Of a stretch of 64,000 bases of DNA, positions 25,127-36,370 are shown in pieces (within the stretch, counting starts at the first letter, position 1; the number at the start of each line of letters is the position of its first letter). The notes under the pieces were generated by a model that saw only the letters and a list, made by a program, of their open reading frames with translations, did no database searches and was not told the DNA's origin. Made by a program: the position numbers and the translations under genes. Source of the stretch: Rhodanobacter denitrificans (GTDB lineage: Bacteria > Pseudomonadota > Gammaproteobacteria > Xanthomonadales > Rhodanobacteraceae); assembly GCA_017848855.1 (NCBI GenBank), contig JAFIHF010000072.1, positions 1 through 64,000 on the forward strand, in the 5' to 3' direction.

Positions 25127-25262
25127 GGTGGAGTCCGAAACGGGGGAAGGATGAAGGCTGCCGAAATGGGGCGCGCCGGCCAGCATATCAAGGGATGAAT
25201 CGGAGCATCCCGGGCTTGCGCCGCCGTGCCCGCGCGGGGGCGGGATTTGCGAGAATCGCCGC

Positions 25263-25901
25263 ATGGACGCCATCCCCGAGGGCTGCGCCGACATCTCGCC
25301 GTCGACGCTGCTGATCTGCGAACAGTGCGACACCGTGCATCGCCGCCGCTCGCTGGCGCGGGGCGAGGTGGCGCAGTGCGCGCGCTGCGGCGCGGTGCTG
25401 GAGCGCCACCACGGCATGCGCATCGACACCCTGCTGGCGCTGGTGCTCGCCGCGCTGGTGGTGTTCGTGCAGGCCACGCTGTGGCCGATCGTGACGTTGG
25501 GCCTGAACGGCCAGCAGGTGGCCGCCACGCTGTGGGACGTGATCCGCATGATGTGGCTCGACCACTCGCAGGTGGTGGCGGTGATCGCGGCGGGCACGCT
25601 GTACGTGTTCCCGCTGGCGAAGATCCTCAGCCTGGGCTGGCTGCTGCTCTACGCGCGCAGCGGCCGCCGCGCGCCGGGCTTCCGCCGGCTGATGGTGGCG
25701 ATGCATCACCTGGGGCCGTGGACGATGAGCGAGGTGTTCGTGCTGGGCGCGCTGGTGTCCATCGTCAAGGCGCACCTGTATTTCGACGTGATCCCGAATC
25801 CGGGCATCTATTTCTACGCGGCGCTGATGTTCCTGATCACCCTGTTCGCCGGCGTCGACCTCGCCCGGCTGTGGGACGAGACGCGCGAGGACGAAGCGTG
25901 A
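25263..25901 (+). CDS. pqiA: Paraquat-inducible protein A, first half (PqiA1)
   Basis: 212 residues, half the length of E. coli PqiA. A zinc-ribbon (ICEQCDTVHR and CARCGAVLE) is followed by about four transmembrane helices, with family motifs ATLWPIVTLGLNGQQ, LYVFPLAKILSLGWLLLYA and WTMSEVFVLGALVSIVKAH. PqiA is the inner-membrane part of the Pqi system, which shuttles lipids across the periplasm. The stop overlaps the GTG of a second PqiA-like gene, so the usual fused protein is encoded as two coupled genes. First gene of a four-gene operon. Confidence 0.9.
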   Translation: MDAIPEGCADISPSTLLICEQCDTVHRRRSLARGEVAQCARCGAVLERHHGMRIDTLLALVLAALVVFVQATLWPIVTLGLNGQQVAATLWDVIRMMWLDHSQVVAVIAAGTLYVFPLAKILSLGWLLLYARSGRRAPGFRRLMVAMHHLGPWTMSEVFVLGALVSIVKAHLYFDVIPNPGIYFYAALMFLITLFAGVDLARLWDETREDEA

Positions 25902-26530
25902 GCACGCTGCCGCGCGCCGCCGAACTGGGCCTGATTGGCTGTCATGTCTGCGGCCAAGTCTGCCGGTTCGCGGGCGGCGACGGCGACGGGCTGGCCTGCC
26001 CGCGCTGCGGCTCGGCGCTGCACCGGCGCAAGCCGGCCAGCTATGCGCGCACCTGGGCGCTGCTGATTGCCGCGTTCCTGATGTACATCCCCGCCAACGT
26101 GCTGCCGATCATGCGCACCGCGAGCCTCGGCGACGTCGACGACAACACCATCCTGAGCGGCGTGGTGGAGCTGTGGGTGAAGGGCTCGCCGAGCCTGGCG
26201 GTGATCGTGTTCTGCGCCAGCATCGTGGTGCCGATGCTGAAGTTCCTCGCGCTGGGCACGCTGCTGGTCAGCTGCCGCCGCGGCAGCGGCTGGGCGCGGC
26301 GGCAGCGCGCGCAGCTGTACCGGCTGGTGGAGCTGATCGGCTACTGGTCGATGCTGGACGTGTTCGTGGTGGCGCTGTTGACGGCGCTGGTACGCTTCGG
26401 CCTGTTCAGCCTGGTGGAGCCGCTGCCGGGCGTGGTGTTCTTCGGCCTCACCGTGGTGCTGACCATGTTCGCCTCGATGTGCTTCGATCCCCGCTTGATC
26501 TGGGACGGCCAGGACGATTCCGATGACTGA
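25898..26530 (+). CDS. pqiA: Paraquat-inducible protein A, second half (PqiA2)
   Basis: 210 residues from a GTG overlapping the previous stop. A second zinc-ribbon (GCHVCGQVCR and ACPRCGSALHRR) precedes helices with AFLMYIPANVLPIMRTASLG, SIVVPMLKFLALGTLLVS and YWSMLDVFVVALLTALVRF. The last motif is the C-terminal PqiA hallmark. Together with the first gene it rebuilds a full PqiA; the two would form a heteromer. It overlaps pqiB by eight bases, so all three are coupled. Confidence 0.9.
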   Translation: MSTLPRAAELGLIGCHVCGQVCRFAGGDGDGLACPRCGSALHRRKPASYARTWALLIAAFLMYIPANVLPIMRTASLGDVDDNTILSGVVELWVKGSPSLAVIVFCASIVVPMLKFLALGTLLVSCRRGSGWARRQRAQLYRLVELIGYWSMLDVFVVALLTALVRFGLFSLVEPLPGVVFFGLTVVLTMFASMCFDPRLIWDGQDDSDD

Positions 26531-28205
26531 CGAGAAACCCGGCACGCCGCCGCGCGGCGACGCCTTGCCCAGCCCGGTGGTGCACAAGCGGCGCAGCAGC
26601 GTCACGCTGATCTGGCTGGTGCCGATCCTGGCGGCGCTGGTCGGCGTGGCGCTGGTGGTGCAGAACTGGCTGCAGGCCGGGCCCGCGATCACCATCACGT
26701 TCGAGAGCGCGCAGGGCATGGCCGCCGGCAAGACGCCGGTGAAGTACAAGGACGTGGTGATCGGCAAGGTGGACAAGATCCGCCTGAGCGGCGACCGCAG
26801 CCACGTGCTGGTGACGGTGGCGCTGGAGAAGAGCGCGAAGGCGTTCGCCACCGCCGGCACGCGCTACTGGGTGGTGCGCCCGCGCATCGGCCTGGGCGGC
26901 GTCTCCGGCGTGGACACGCTGCTGTCCGGCGCCTACATCGGCGCGGACACCAGCGACTCGAGCACGCCGGAGGACGAGTTCAAGGGCCTGGAGACGCCGC
27001 CCGCGGTGACCCACGGCGAGCCGGGCAAGAGCTTCGTGCTGCACGCCGACGACCTCGGCTCGCTGGACATCGGCTCGCCGGTGTACTTCCGCCGCATCCA
27101 GGTGGGGCGGGTGGTGTCCTACCAGCTCGACCCGGACGGCAAGGGCGTCACGCTCGCGGTGTTCGTCGATGCGCCGAACGACCGCTTCGTGGATGCCTCG
27201 ACCCGCTTCTGGAACGCCAGCGGCGTGGACGTGTCGCTGGGCGCGAACGGGCTCAAGCTCAACACGCAGTCGCTGGCCACCGTGCTGGCCGGTGGCGTGG
27301 CCTTCCAGGACCCGGGCGGCCCGCACGACACCACGCCCGCGCCCGACCAGGCGCAGTACACGCTGTTCGCCGACCAGGGCAGCGCGATGGCGCCGCCGGA
27401 CGGCGAGCCGCACTACATCCGCATGCGCTTCGACCAGTCGCTGCGCGGGCTGGCGGTGGGCGCGCCGGTGGAGTTCCTCGGGGTGAACTTCGGCCGGGTG
27501 GTGTCGATCCGCATGGACTACGACGAGAAGACCCAGCGCTTTCCGCTGCTGGTCGGCGCCGTGGTGTATCCCGAGCGGCTGGGCCAGGCGCACGCCAAGC
27601 TGGTGGCGCTGGCGAAGCAGCACGGCGACAACGCCGACATCGCGCACATGGTCGGCACGCTGGTCGAGCACGGCCTGCGCGCGCAGGCGCGCACCGGCAA
27701 CCTGCTCACCGGCCAGCTCTACATCGCGCTGGACTTCCTGCCGCATGCGGCGAAGGTGCGCTTCGACCCCGCCGCGAGCCCGCTGGAGATCCCCACTGCG
27801 CCGGGCAGCTTCGACAAGCTGCAGGAGCAGATGGCCGACATCGTCGGCAAGCTGGACAAGGTGCCGTTCGACCAGATCGGCAACCACCTCAACGACAGCC
27901 TCGCCAGCCTCGACGCCACGCTCAGGCAGGTGAACGGCCGGACCCTGCCGGCGCTGAACGACACCCTGGGCGACGCGCGCAAGACGCTGGGCACGGCGAA
28001 CGACACGCTGTCCGCCGACTCGCCGCTGCAGCAGAACCTGGGGCAAACGCTGCAGGAACTGCAGCGCACGATGCGCTCGCTGCGCGTGCTCACCGACTAC
28101 CTCGGCGTGCATCCGGAATCGCTGCTGCGCGGCCGCCGCCCCGATCCGGCGCCGGCCACGCCGAAACCGGCCCCCGCCGTCCAACCGAACAGGAGCCAGC
28201 CATGA
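26523..28205 (+). CDS. pqiB: Intermembrane lipid transport protein PqiB (MCE)
   Basis: 560 residues. One N-terminal membrane anchor (VTLIWLVPILAALVGVALVV) is followed by three MCE domains, recognisable from ITITFESAQGMAAGKTPVKY, then FVLHADDLGSLDIGSPVYFR, then MRFDQSLRGLAVGAPVEFLG. A long C-terminal helical region (LNDSLASLDATLRQVNGRT, QQNLGQTLQELQRTMRSLR) would form the coiled-coil needle seen in PqiB. It forms a hydrophobic tunnel spanning the periplasm. A Pro-rich tail ends the protein. The stop overlaps the pqiC start. Confidence 0.94.
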   Translation: MTDEKPGTPPRGDALPSPVVHKRRSSVTLIWLVPILAALVGVALVVQNWLQAGPAITITFESAQGMAAGKTPVKYKDVVIGKVDKIRLSGDRSHVLVTVALEKSAKAFATAGTRYWVVRPRIGLGGVSGVDTLLSGAYIGADTSDSSTPEDEFKGLETPPAVTHGEPGKSFVLHADDLGSLDIGSPVYFRRIQVGRVVSYQLDPDGKGVTLAVFVDAPNDRFVDASTRFWNASGVDVSLGANGLKLNTQSLATVLAGGVAFQDPGGPHDTTPAPDQAQYTLFADQGSAMAPPDGEPHYIRMRFDQSLRGLAVGAPVEFLGVNFGRVVSIRMDYDEKTQRFPLLVGAVVYPERLGQAHAKLVALAKQHGDNADIAHMVGTLVEHGLRAQARTGNLLTGQLYIALDFLPHAAKVRFDPAASPLEIPTAPGSFDKLQEQMADIVGKLDKVPFDQIGNHLNDSLASLDATLRQVNGRTLPALNDTLGDARKTLGTANDTLSADSPLQQNLGQTLQELQRTMRSLRVLTDYLGVHPESLLRGRRPDPAPATPKPAPAVQPNRSQP

Positions 28206-28813
28206 GCCGCCCGTGGATACTCGCCGGTGCCGTCGCGCTGGGCCTCGCCGGCTGCGCCTCCGCGCCGCTGCACTACTACACCCTGCTGCCGCCGGCCGCT
28301 GCGGGCGCCGGCAGCGCGGCCACGCCCGCGCCGTATCCGTTCGAACTGCTGCCGGTGACCGTGCCGGCCCAGGTCGACGTGCCGCAGCTGGTGGTGCGCG
28401 AAGGCGGGCAGGGCATGCAGCCCTTGGACGGCCAGCGCTGGATCGCGCCGCTGGGCGAGGAGATCCGCGGCGCGCTGGCCGCCGACCTCGCCCGCGCGCT
28501 GGGCGCGCCGGACATGAGCGGCCTGCCCGGCAATGGCGCGCTGCGCCTGCGCATCACGCTGGACGTGCGCCGCTTCGAATCCGTGCCCGGCAGCCATGCG
28601 CTGCTCGACGCGGCGTGGAGCCTGCGCCTCGTCGGCGGCTCCGGCGGCCAGGACGCGCTGGCCTGCACGAGCCGGATCAGCGAACCGGTGGCGGCGGGCT
28701 ACGACGCGCTGGTGGCCGGCCACCAGCAGGCGCTGGCGCAGCTGGCCACGCGCATCGCCGCCACGGCGCGTGCCTACGAGGCCGGCGCGCGGCCGGCTTG
28801 CCCCGCCGATTGA
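28202..28813 (+). CDS. pqiC: Outer-membrane lipoprotein PqiC (YmbA)
   Basis: A 203-residue lipoprotein. Signal and lipobox: MSRPWILAGAVALGLAGCAS. The mature part begins with APLHYYTLLP, the typical PqiC/YmbA start, and continues with VTVPAQVDVPQLVVREGGQ and GEEIRGALAADLARAL, all characteristic of ABC-type transport auxiliary lipoproteins. It anchors the PqiB needle to the outer membrane. Last gene of the pqi operon, overlapping pqiB by four bases. A short CCCTCC/GGAGGG palindrome follows in the 91-bp gap before leuS. Confidence 0.9.
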   Translation: MSRPWILAGAVALGLAGCASAPLHYYTLLPPAAAGAGSAATPAPYPFELLPVTVPAQVDVPQLVVREGGQGMQPLDGQRWIAPLGEEIRGALAADLARALGAPDMSGLPGNGALRLRITLDVRRFESVPGSHALLDAAWSLRLVGGSGGQDALACTSRISEPVAAGYDALVAGHQQALAQLATRIAATARAYEAGARPACPAD

Positions 28814-28874
28814 TGGTTCCGACTCCCTCCCTGCATGCAGGGGAGGGGTCAGCATGGCTCATCTGCTAATCTGA

Positions 28875-31535
<2,661 letters not shown>

Positions 31536-31540
31536 AAGCC

Positions 31541-32062
31541 ATGAACCGCATGCTCCGTGTCGCGCCGCTGCTCGTCGTCGCCCTCGCGCTCTCCGCCTGC
31601 GGCTTCCATCTGCGCCGCAGCGTCGCGCTGCCGCCGTCGATGAGCCGGCTGCACCTCACCGTTTCCGGCGGCGGTGATCTGGAGCGCGGGCTGACCCGCG
31701 CGCTGGAGAACGCCGGCGTCGCGGTCGAGGACAACGCCGGCCCCGGCACCGCCGAACTGCGCGTGCCGGTGGCCAGCTTCGGCACCGAATCGCTGACCCA
31801 GGGTGGCTACGCGCGCATCACCGAATACGCGGTGCGCTACCAGGTGGAGTTCGACGTCGCCGGCGCCGACGGCAAGACCGTGCTGCCGCACCAGCGCATC
31901 GACATGCAGCGCGAATACAGCTACGACTCCACCGACACCGTGGGCAACGCCTCGCAGGTGCAGCAGATCCAGCGCAGCCTGGTCGACGACATGGTGCAGG
32001 CGATCATGTTCCGCCTCGAAGCGGCCGCGAAGCATCCGCAGGCCGAGCCCGGCAAGCCCTGA
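31541..32062 (+). CDS. lptE: LPS-assembly lipoprotein LptE
   Basis: A 173-residue lipoprotein. Lipobox LALSACGF; the mature sequence begins GFHLRRSVALPPSMSRLHL, the LptE hallmark. It plugs the LptD barrel to insert lipopolysaccharide into the outer membrane. Further family pattern: YARITEYAVRYQVEFDVAG and SQVQQIQRSLVDDMVQAIM. ATG 31541 has AGGA at good spacing; 31532, overlapping the leuS stop, is the alternative. The stop overlaps the holA start. Confidence 0.92.
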   Translation: MNRMLRVAPLLVVALALSACGFHLRRSVALPPSMSRLHLTVSGGGDLERGLTRALENAGVAVEDNAGPGTAELRVPVASFGTESLTQGGYARITEYAVRYQVEFDVAGADGKTVLPHQRIDMQREYSYDSTDTVGNASQVQQIQRSLVDDMVQAIMFRLEAAAKHPQAEPGKP

Positions 32063-33078
32063 TGCCGCTCACTCCCGCCCAATGGCAGAAGGCGCTGGCG
32101 ACCGACCAGTTGGCGCCGGTCTACCTGCTCGCGGGCGAGGAACTGCTGGTGCTGGAAGCCGCCGACGCGCTGCGCGCGCAGGCGAAGCGGCTCGGCTACA
32201 CCGAGCGCGACGTGCTCGAAGTCGAGCAGCGCTTCGACTGGGACGACCTCGCCCGCGCCGCCGCCGGCATGTCGCTGTTCGCCACGCGCCGGCTGATCGA
32301 CCTGCGCCTGCCCACCGGCCGCCCCGGCGTGGACGGCGCCAAGGCGATCAACGAGTTCTGCGCCAACCCGCCGCCCGACGTCACCCTGCTGATCACCGCG
32401 ATGGAGTGGAGCAGCAAGCACGACGGTGCATGGAGCAAGAAGCTCGACGCCACCGGCTGCATGGTGGTGTTCAACGCGCCGCGGCCCAACGAATGGGCCG
32501 CATGGATCGGCGCGCGGCTCGCCTCGCGCGGTCTCAGCGCCACGCCCGATGCCGCTGCGCTGCTGGCCGAACGCGTGGAAGGCAACCTGCTCGCCGCCGC
32601 GCAGGAAGTCGACAAACTGGTGGTGCTGCGCGCCGGTGACAGCAGCCGCATCGACGCGGCCGCGATGGAAAATCTGGTCGCCGACAGCGCCCGCTACGAC
32701 GTGTTCAAGCTCACCGACGCCGCACTCGCGGGCGAGGGCGCGCGCGCGCTGCGCATCCTCGCCGGCCTGCGCGCCGAGGGCGACGAGCTGATCGCCTTGA
32801 TGGGCTGGCTGGTGAACCAGTTGCAACTCGCCCTGCGCCTCGCCAACGCGCAGGACCTCGCCGCGCAGGCCCGCGCCGAGCGCCTGTGGCCCGCGCGCGA
32901 GCAACTGTTCCGCAAGGCGCTGCGCCGCGCCCCGCGCGAACACTGGCTGGCCTGCCTCGCCCGCGCCGCACGCATCGACCGCATCGCCAAGGGACGCGAG
33001 CAGGGTGAACCGTGGCGCGAGGCCGAACGGCTGATCGCCGCCATCGCCGAGCCGCGGGCGGCGCGGGCACTGGCATGA
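32062..33078 (+). CDS. holA: DNA polymerase III subunit delta
   Basis: 338 residues. The clamp-loader delta subunit opens the beta clamp. Features: MPLTPAQWQKALATDQLAPV then YLLAGEELLVLEAADALRAQ (domain I), DVLEVEQRFDWDDLARAAAG, and PRPNEWAAWIGARLASRGL; the C-terminal collar has AREQLFRKALRRAPREHWL. It is translationally coupled to lptE through an overlapping TGATG. Normally nadD follows directly; here 559 bp of repeats separate them. Confidence 0.95.
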   Translation: MPLTPAQWQKALATDQLAPVYLLAGEELLVLEAADALRAQAKRLGYTERDVLEVEQRFDWDDLARAAAGMSLFATRRLIDLRLPTGRPGVDGAKAINEFCANPPPDVTLLITAMEWSSKHDGAWSKKLDATGCMVVFNAPRPNEWAAWIGARLASRGLSATPDAAALLAERVEGNLLAAAQEVDKLVVLRAGDSSRIDAAAMENLVADSARYDVFKLTDAALAGEGARALRILAGLRAEGDELIALMGWLVNQLQLALRLANAQDLAAQARAERLWPAREQLFRKALRRAPREHWLACLARAARIDRIAKGREQGEPWREAERLIAAIAEPRAARALA

Positions 33079-33098
33079 CTCCCGTTTTGCGAGCTGTG

Positions 33099-33236
33099 CT
33101 CCCTCTCCCCTGCGGGGAGAGGGTTGGGGTGAGGGGCGGGTGCTCGCGAGAGTCTTTCACTTCCGCAGTCGGACTCGCCTGTCTCAGCGCGTTTTTCCCC
33201 TCTCCCGCTTGCGGGAGAGGGGCAGGGGAGAGGGGC
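33099..33236. repeat. CCCTCTCC/GGAGAGGG palindrome pair
   Basis: Two palindromes, CCTCTCCCCTGCGGGGAGAGG (33103-33123, 21 bases with its loop) and CCCCTCTCCCGCTTGCGGGA near 33198, lie between holA and the first composite element. The same type of unit occurs at 1-175, 16398-16567, 35242-35285, 43026-43130, 60665-60715 and 61048-61090. Confidence 0.7.
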
Positions 33237-33250
33237 CTTTGCTCTGATTC

Positions 33251-33600
33251 TTTCGCAAGCGACAAAGCGATTTCGGTCGCCTGCCGGCGCCCGAGCCACC
33301 TTTATTTGCTGGCCCACGCCACCGCCGGGAGCGGTGGCGAACGGCGAAGCCGGCCCGAAGGGCGGAGGGCAGGATGCCCGGAGTCAAGAAAGGTGGCCCA
33401 ACGAAATGGCCTCGTTCAATCCGCCGACCCTACAAGCAGGCAGTGTCGAGGGCGTTGGACCAACGCTCGCCGACACGTCCCCCACAGCGGCCACCCCGCG
33501 ACGTATCTGGAAACTGAGGGCCGGGACGAAAAGCCGTCGTCGCCCCAGCGAACGCTGGGGCCCAGCGCCTCTGCTTTCGTGAGCGCGGGGTTGCGCGGTT
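33251..33600. repeat. Long composite repeat E1 (single-arm copy)
   Basis: Begins with the terminal module CGCAAGCGACAAAGCGATTT and CTGCCGGCGCCCGAG. Hairpin arms GCCACCTTT (33295-33303) and AAAGGTGGC (33389-33397) follow, with a nested module of about 70 bp in the loop, then CGAAATGGCCTCGTTCAATC up to GCGACGTATCTGGAAACTGA. From the hairpin to the end it matches the reverse complement of the right half of E4 (61130-61322). A half paired-hairpin repeat lies at 33531-33575. No credible gene. Confidence 0.75.
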
Positions 33601-33637
33601 TCCCGGATGTCACTCATGCAATGCAGAGAGCGTTGCG

Positions 33638-34276
33638 ATGACTACGCGCCCCCTCGCCATCTTCGGCGGCACCTTCGACCCCATCCACATCGGCCACCTC
33701 ACCGTGGCGTGGGAGGCGGCGGAGTTGCTGGATGCGGAAGTGCGCCTGATGCCGGCCAACGTGCCGCCGCACCGCTCATCGCCGCAGGCCACTCCCGCCG
33801 AGCGGGTGGCGATGTTGCGCGCGGCGCTGGCCGGGCAGTCGCGGCTGGTGCTGGATGCGCGCGAACTGGAGCGTGACGGACCGTCGTACACCATCGACAC
33901 CTTGCGCGAGCTGCGCGCAGAACAGGGCGAGCGGCCGCTGGTGCTGCTGCTCGGCGCCGATGCCTTCGCGGGACTGCCGACGTGGAACCGCTGGCGCGAG
34001 CTGTTCGACTTCGCGCATATCGGCGTGCTGAGCCGACCTGGTGTGCAAGTCGCGCGATCCGCGGAGCTGGATCAGGAAGTCGCCATGCGCCGCGTCGACG
34101 ACGTGGCCGCCTTGCGCGCCATGCCCTGCGGCAAGCTGATCGAACTCGCCGTCACTCCGCTGGAAATCTCCGCTACCCGCATCCGCGAACTGCTCGCCGC
34201 GGGGCGCGATCCGCGTTACCTGCTGCCGGCGGGTTTGTTCGACGATCCGGAGTTGTTGCGGCCTTATCGGCGTTGA
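33638..34276 (+). CDS. nadD: Nicotinate-mononucleotide adenylyltransferase
   Basis: A 212-residue nucleotidyltransferase that makes nicotinate adenine dinucleotide in NAD synthesis. The N-terminal ATP-binding motif is FGGTFDPIHIGHLTVAWEA (GxFxPxHxGH). Substrate segments are LMPANVPPHR and GPSYTIDTLRELR. The second ATP motif is ISATRIRELLAAGRD (SxTxxR). The ATG at 33638 starts right at the family N-terminus. It is usually followed by rsfS, which here lies about 8 kb away. Confidence 0.95.
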   Translation: MTTRPLAIFGGTFDPIHIGHLTVAWEAAELLDAEVRLMPANVPPHRSSPQATPAERVAMLRAALAGQSRLVLDARELERDGPSYTIDTLRELRAEQGERPLVLLLGADAFAGLPTWNRWRELFDFAHIGVLSRPGVQVARSAELDQEVAMRRVDDVAALRAMPCGKLIELAVTPLEISATRIRELLAAGRDPRYLLPAGLFDDPELLRPYRR

Positions 34277-34353
34277 TCTGAAATCACGCCGCGCTTGAGC
34301 CGAATGGCGCGTGTAAGCGAGTTCTTATGATCCGGGTGCTGATGGACCGAGTA

Positions 34354-34737
34354 TCAAGAAGAGCTTCGTGCTTTTTGCACGCGAGCCCAGACTTCAGGTG
34401 TGCTGCTTTGCCAAACGCCACCCAATAGGCGCCGAAATGAAGGATTGCGTCTTGATTCTTCTTCAATGCGATCAATGAACTCAGGTCCGCGATAGTGGAT
34501 CAGATCTTCAAGTGGCCCGGCAGCAAGAATGCCTTTCACATCGGCAGGTGGATCGCGTGCCAATACCGCAAGAATGGCCGCCCAGCAATCTTCCGGCGTT
34601 ACGGATTCATTCCCAGGAAACATGAAGTTTTCCACGGCCCACCACAGCGTGTCTTGGGTGTTCGGCGACACGCGGGTTCGTTGCCATTCAATGTAGGCAG
34701 TGGCCCAAGCCTCGATTTCATGGTGCGACATTGTCAT
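34354..34737 (-). CDS. Hypothetical protein, DUF6869-like
   Basis: 127 residues from ATG 34737, which follows GGCGAA; the open frame extends to 34908 but that part includes an msrB-like fragment in another frame. Visible pattern: EIEAWATAYIEWQRTRVSP, CWAAILAVLARDPPADVKG, LAAGPLEDLIHYRGPEFIDR and RRNPSFRRLLGGVWQSS. This resembles the small helical DUF6869 family of unknown function, often found as scattered accessory genes. Base composition is visibly lower in GC than the neighbouring genes, suggesting transfer. Confidence 0.7.
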   Translation of the reverse strand: MTMSHHEIEAWATAYIEWQRTRVSPNTQDTLWWAVENFMFPGNESVTPEDCWAAILAVLARDPPADVKGILAAGPLEDLIHYRGPEFIDRIEEESRRNPSFRRLLGGVWQSSTPEVWARVQKARSSS

Positions 34738-34826
34738 TTCGCCAGCGTAGCCTCCCGTGCCATCGTCTGGTGAGCTTTGCTTCGCGTCAAGATTTGGCGC
34801 GTGTTCGAAGGTGGACGCGAGCAGAT

Positions 34827-34880
34827 TCATCCAGTCCGTACCACGAAGCGCAAAGCCACCAAATTCATGCAAGAACGCAC
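34827..34880 (-). pseudogene. Remnant of an msrB 3' end
   Basis: One minus-strand frame reads CMNLVALRFVVRTG and stop at 34827-34829. The intact MsrB downstream in genome order ends CMNSVALRFVARIG and stop. The two DNA segments match by eye at about 80 percent over some 50 bases. Only this tail is present. It flanks the left end of composite repeat E2, while the complete msrB flanks the right end. Confidence 0.6.
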
Positions 34881-34902
34881 CTGATTTCCCATCTGCCGCC
34901 AG

Positions 34903-35645
34903 TTTCAAAGCGGTTTCGAGCCGCTGCCGCGGCCCGAGTTACTTCTCCTTTGCTTGTCCAAAGGAGAAGTAACCAAGAGGAAACGACACCCCGATGGCGC
35001 GCCCTCCGGGCATCCTGCCCTGCGGGTGCGCGGGCGGGTTACGGGGTTTTTCGATGGGACTCCTGTCCCGGCGAAAAACTGGCCCGCATCCGTGCGGGCC
35101 ATCCTGCGGACTTTCCTCCACCCGCCCGCCGCGCCATAGGGGCCCCGGGTGAAGCAGCGCGCTCCCAGCGCGCAGAAGCAACAGCCAGAGCAAGGCCAAG
35201 AGCAAAGCCAAGCAAAGCCGAAGCGCGCGCCGCACCAACCCCCTCTCCCCCAAGCTCCGCTTGGGGGAGAGGGTCGGGGTGAGGGGGCTTTGGCTTCTGC
35301 GCGCAGGAGCGCGCCGCTTTTCCAGGGGGCCCCTCGGCGGCGGTGAGGCGTGGACGAAAAGGCCGCGCAGCGGGCATCGCCAAGGATGGCGATGCCTTTT
35401 CGACCGGACAGGAGTCCGGCCGAAAAGCCCGGCCACGGCTCACGGACTTTCCGTCCATGGATGGACGGAAAGCGCCGCCGCGGGGTGTCGTTTCCTCTTG
35501 GTTACTTCTCCTTGACTCCGGGCATCCATGCCCTCCGCCCTTCGGGCCGGCTTCGCCGTTCGCACGCGCTCCTGCGCGTGCGTGGACAAGCAAAGGAGAA
35601 GTAACTCGGGCGCCGGCAGGCGCACGAAACCGCTCTGTTCCTTGC
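34903..35645. repeat. Long composite repeat E2 (two-arm copy)
   Basis: Left terminal module around 34903-34937, then hairpin TTACTTCTCCTTTG (34939-34952) and CAAAGGAGAAGTAA (34959-34972), then CCAAGAGGAAACGACACCCC. A middle part includes a CCCTCTCCC palindrome near 35242-35285. The right half mirrors it: GGGGTGTCGTTTCCTCTTGG, then a hairpin with arms 35502-35513 and 35593-35604 whose loop holds a nested module, then CTCGGGCGCCGGCAGGCGCA and CGAAACCGC. Frames through it are conserved between copies but have no known homology. Confidence 0.8.
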
Positions 35646-35721
35646 GACAAAACAGCAAACGATCAGATGGAACACAAGGCTACGCCAGTCACGACCGCGC
35701 TGCGCACGACAGCACCCATCG

Positions 35722-36339
35722 TCACCCAATCCGCGCCACAAACCGCAACGCCACCGAATTCATGCAATACCGCAGGCCAGTCGGCGGCGGCCCGTCGTTG
35801 AACACGTGGCCGAGGTGACTGTTGCAGCCGGCGCAGCTGATCGCGATGCGTTCCATGCCGAAGCTTGCGTCGCGGATTTCGATCACGTTGCGCTTGGCGA
35901 TGGGGCGCCAGAAGCTGGGCCAGCCAGTGCCGGAGTCGAATTCGGTGGCGGCGTCGTAGAGCGCGGTGGCGCAGGCGATGCAACGGAACAGGCCGGGCTG
36001 CGCCGGGCGTTCGTGCGGGCCGCTGAAGGCGCGTTCGGTGCCGTCGCGGCGCATCACCTCATAGGCCAACGGCGTGAGGCGCGCGCGCCATTGCGCGTCG
36101 GTCAGCACCAGCCGCTGCACCTTGCAGGGGCCGACGTCGCGGCCGTCGTCGGCGTAGCACTCCAGCAGCACCTCGCCGGGCGGAGTGTGGACCAGCGCGG
36201 GCAGGCCGCCCGCGGCGCCGGCGGCGAGCAGGCGGGGCAGGGCGAAGCTGCCGCCGACCGCGAGCAGGGCGCTACCGCCGAGCGCGGCGCGCAGGAAACG
36301 GCGGCGGTCCATTGCGAGGGATTCGTCGATGCGGGACAT
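35722..36339 (-). CDS. msrB: Tat-exported peptide-methionine (R)-S-oxide reductase MsrB
   Basis: 205 residues. A twin-arginine signal (MDRRRFLRAALGGSALLAVG) sends it to the periplasm folded. The MsrB domain has structural zinc cysteines in CIACATAL and CAGCNSHLGH, the family HVFNDGPPPTGLRYCMNS with the catalytic cysteine, and GTGWPSFWRPI. It reduces methionine-R-sulfoxide in exported proteins. The start follows GGAGGCTCCC. It is transcribed after dipZ on the same strand; DipZ can supply electrons across the membrane. A fragment resembling its 3' end lies at 34827-34880. Confidence 0.93.
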   Translation of the reverse strand: MSRIDESLAMDRRRFLRAALGGSALLAVGGSFALPRLLAAGAAGGLPALVHTPPGEVLLECYADDGRDVGPCKVQRLVLTDAQWRARLTPLAYEVMRRDGTERAFSGPHERPAQPGLFRCIACATALYDAATEFDSGTGWPSFWRPIAKRNVIEIRDASFGMERIAISCAGCNSHLGHVFNDGPPPTGLRYCMNSVALRFVARIG

Positions 36340-36370
36340 GGGAGCCTCCGGTAGTGCGAAGGAAGGCCTG

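Noticed and set aside
34738-34908. N-terminal extension of the DUF6869-like protein
   Set aside because: This part overlaps an msrB-like tail in another frame and has no family similarity; ATG 34737 fits better.
34939-35604. Open frames through the composite elements with conserved peptides such as YFSFGQAKEK and KRKRHPDGAPSGHP
   Set aside because: The same DNA is open in several frames on both strands, the peptides follow the hairpins and palindromes, and no start signals or known domains are present. Conservation is better explained by the DNA element.
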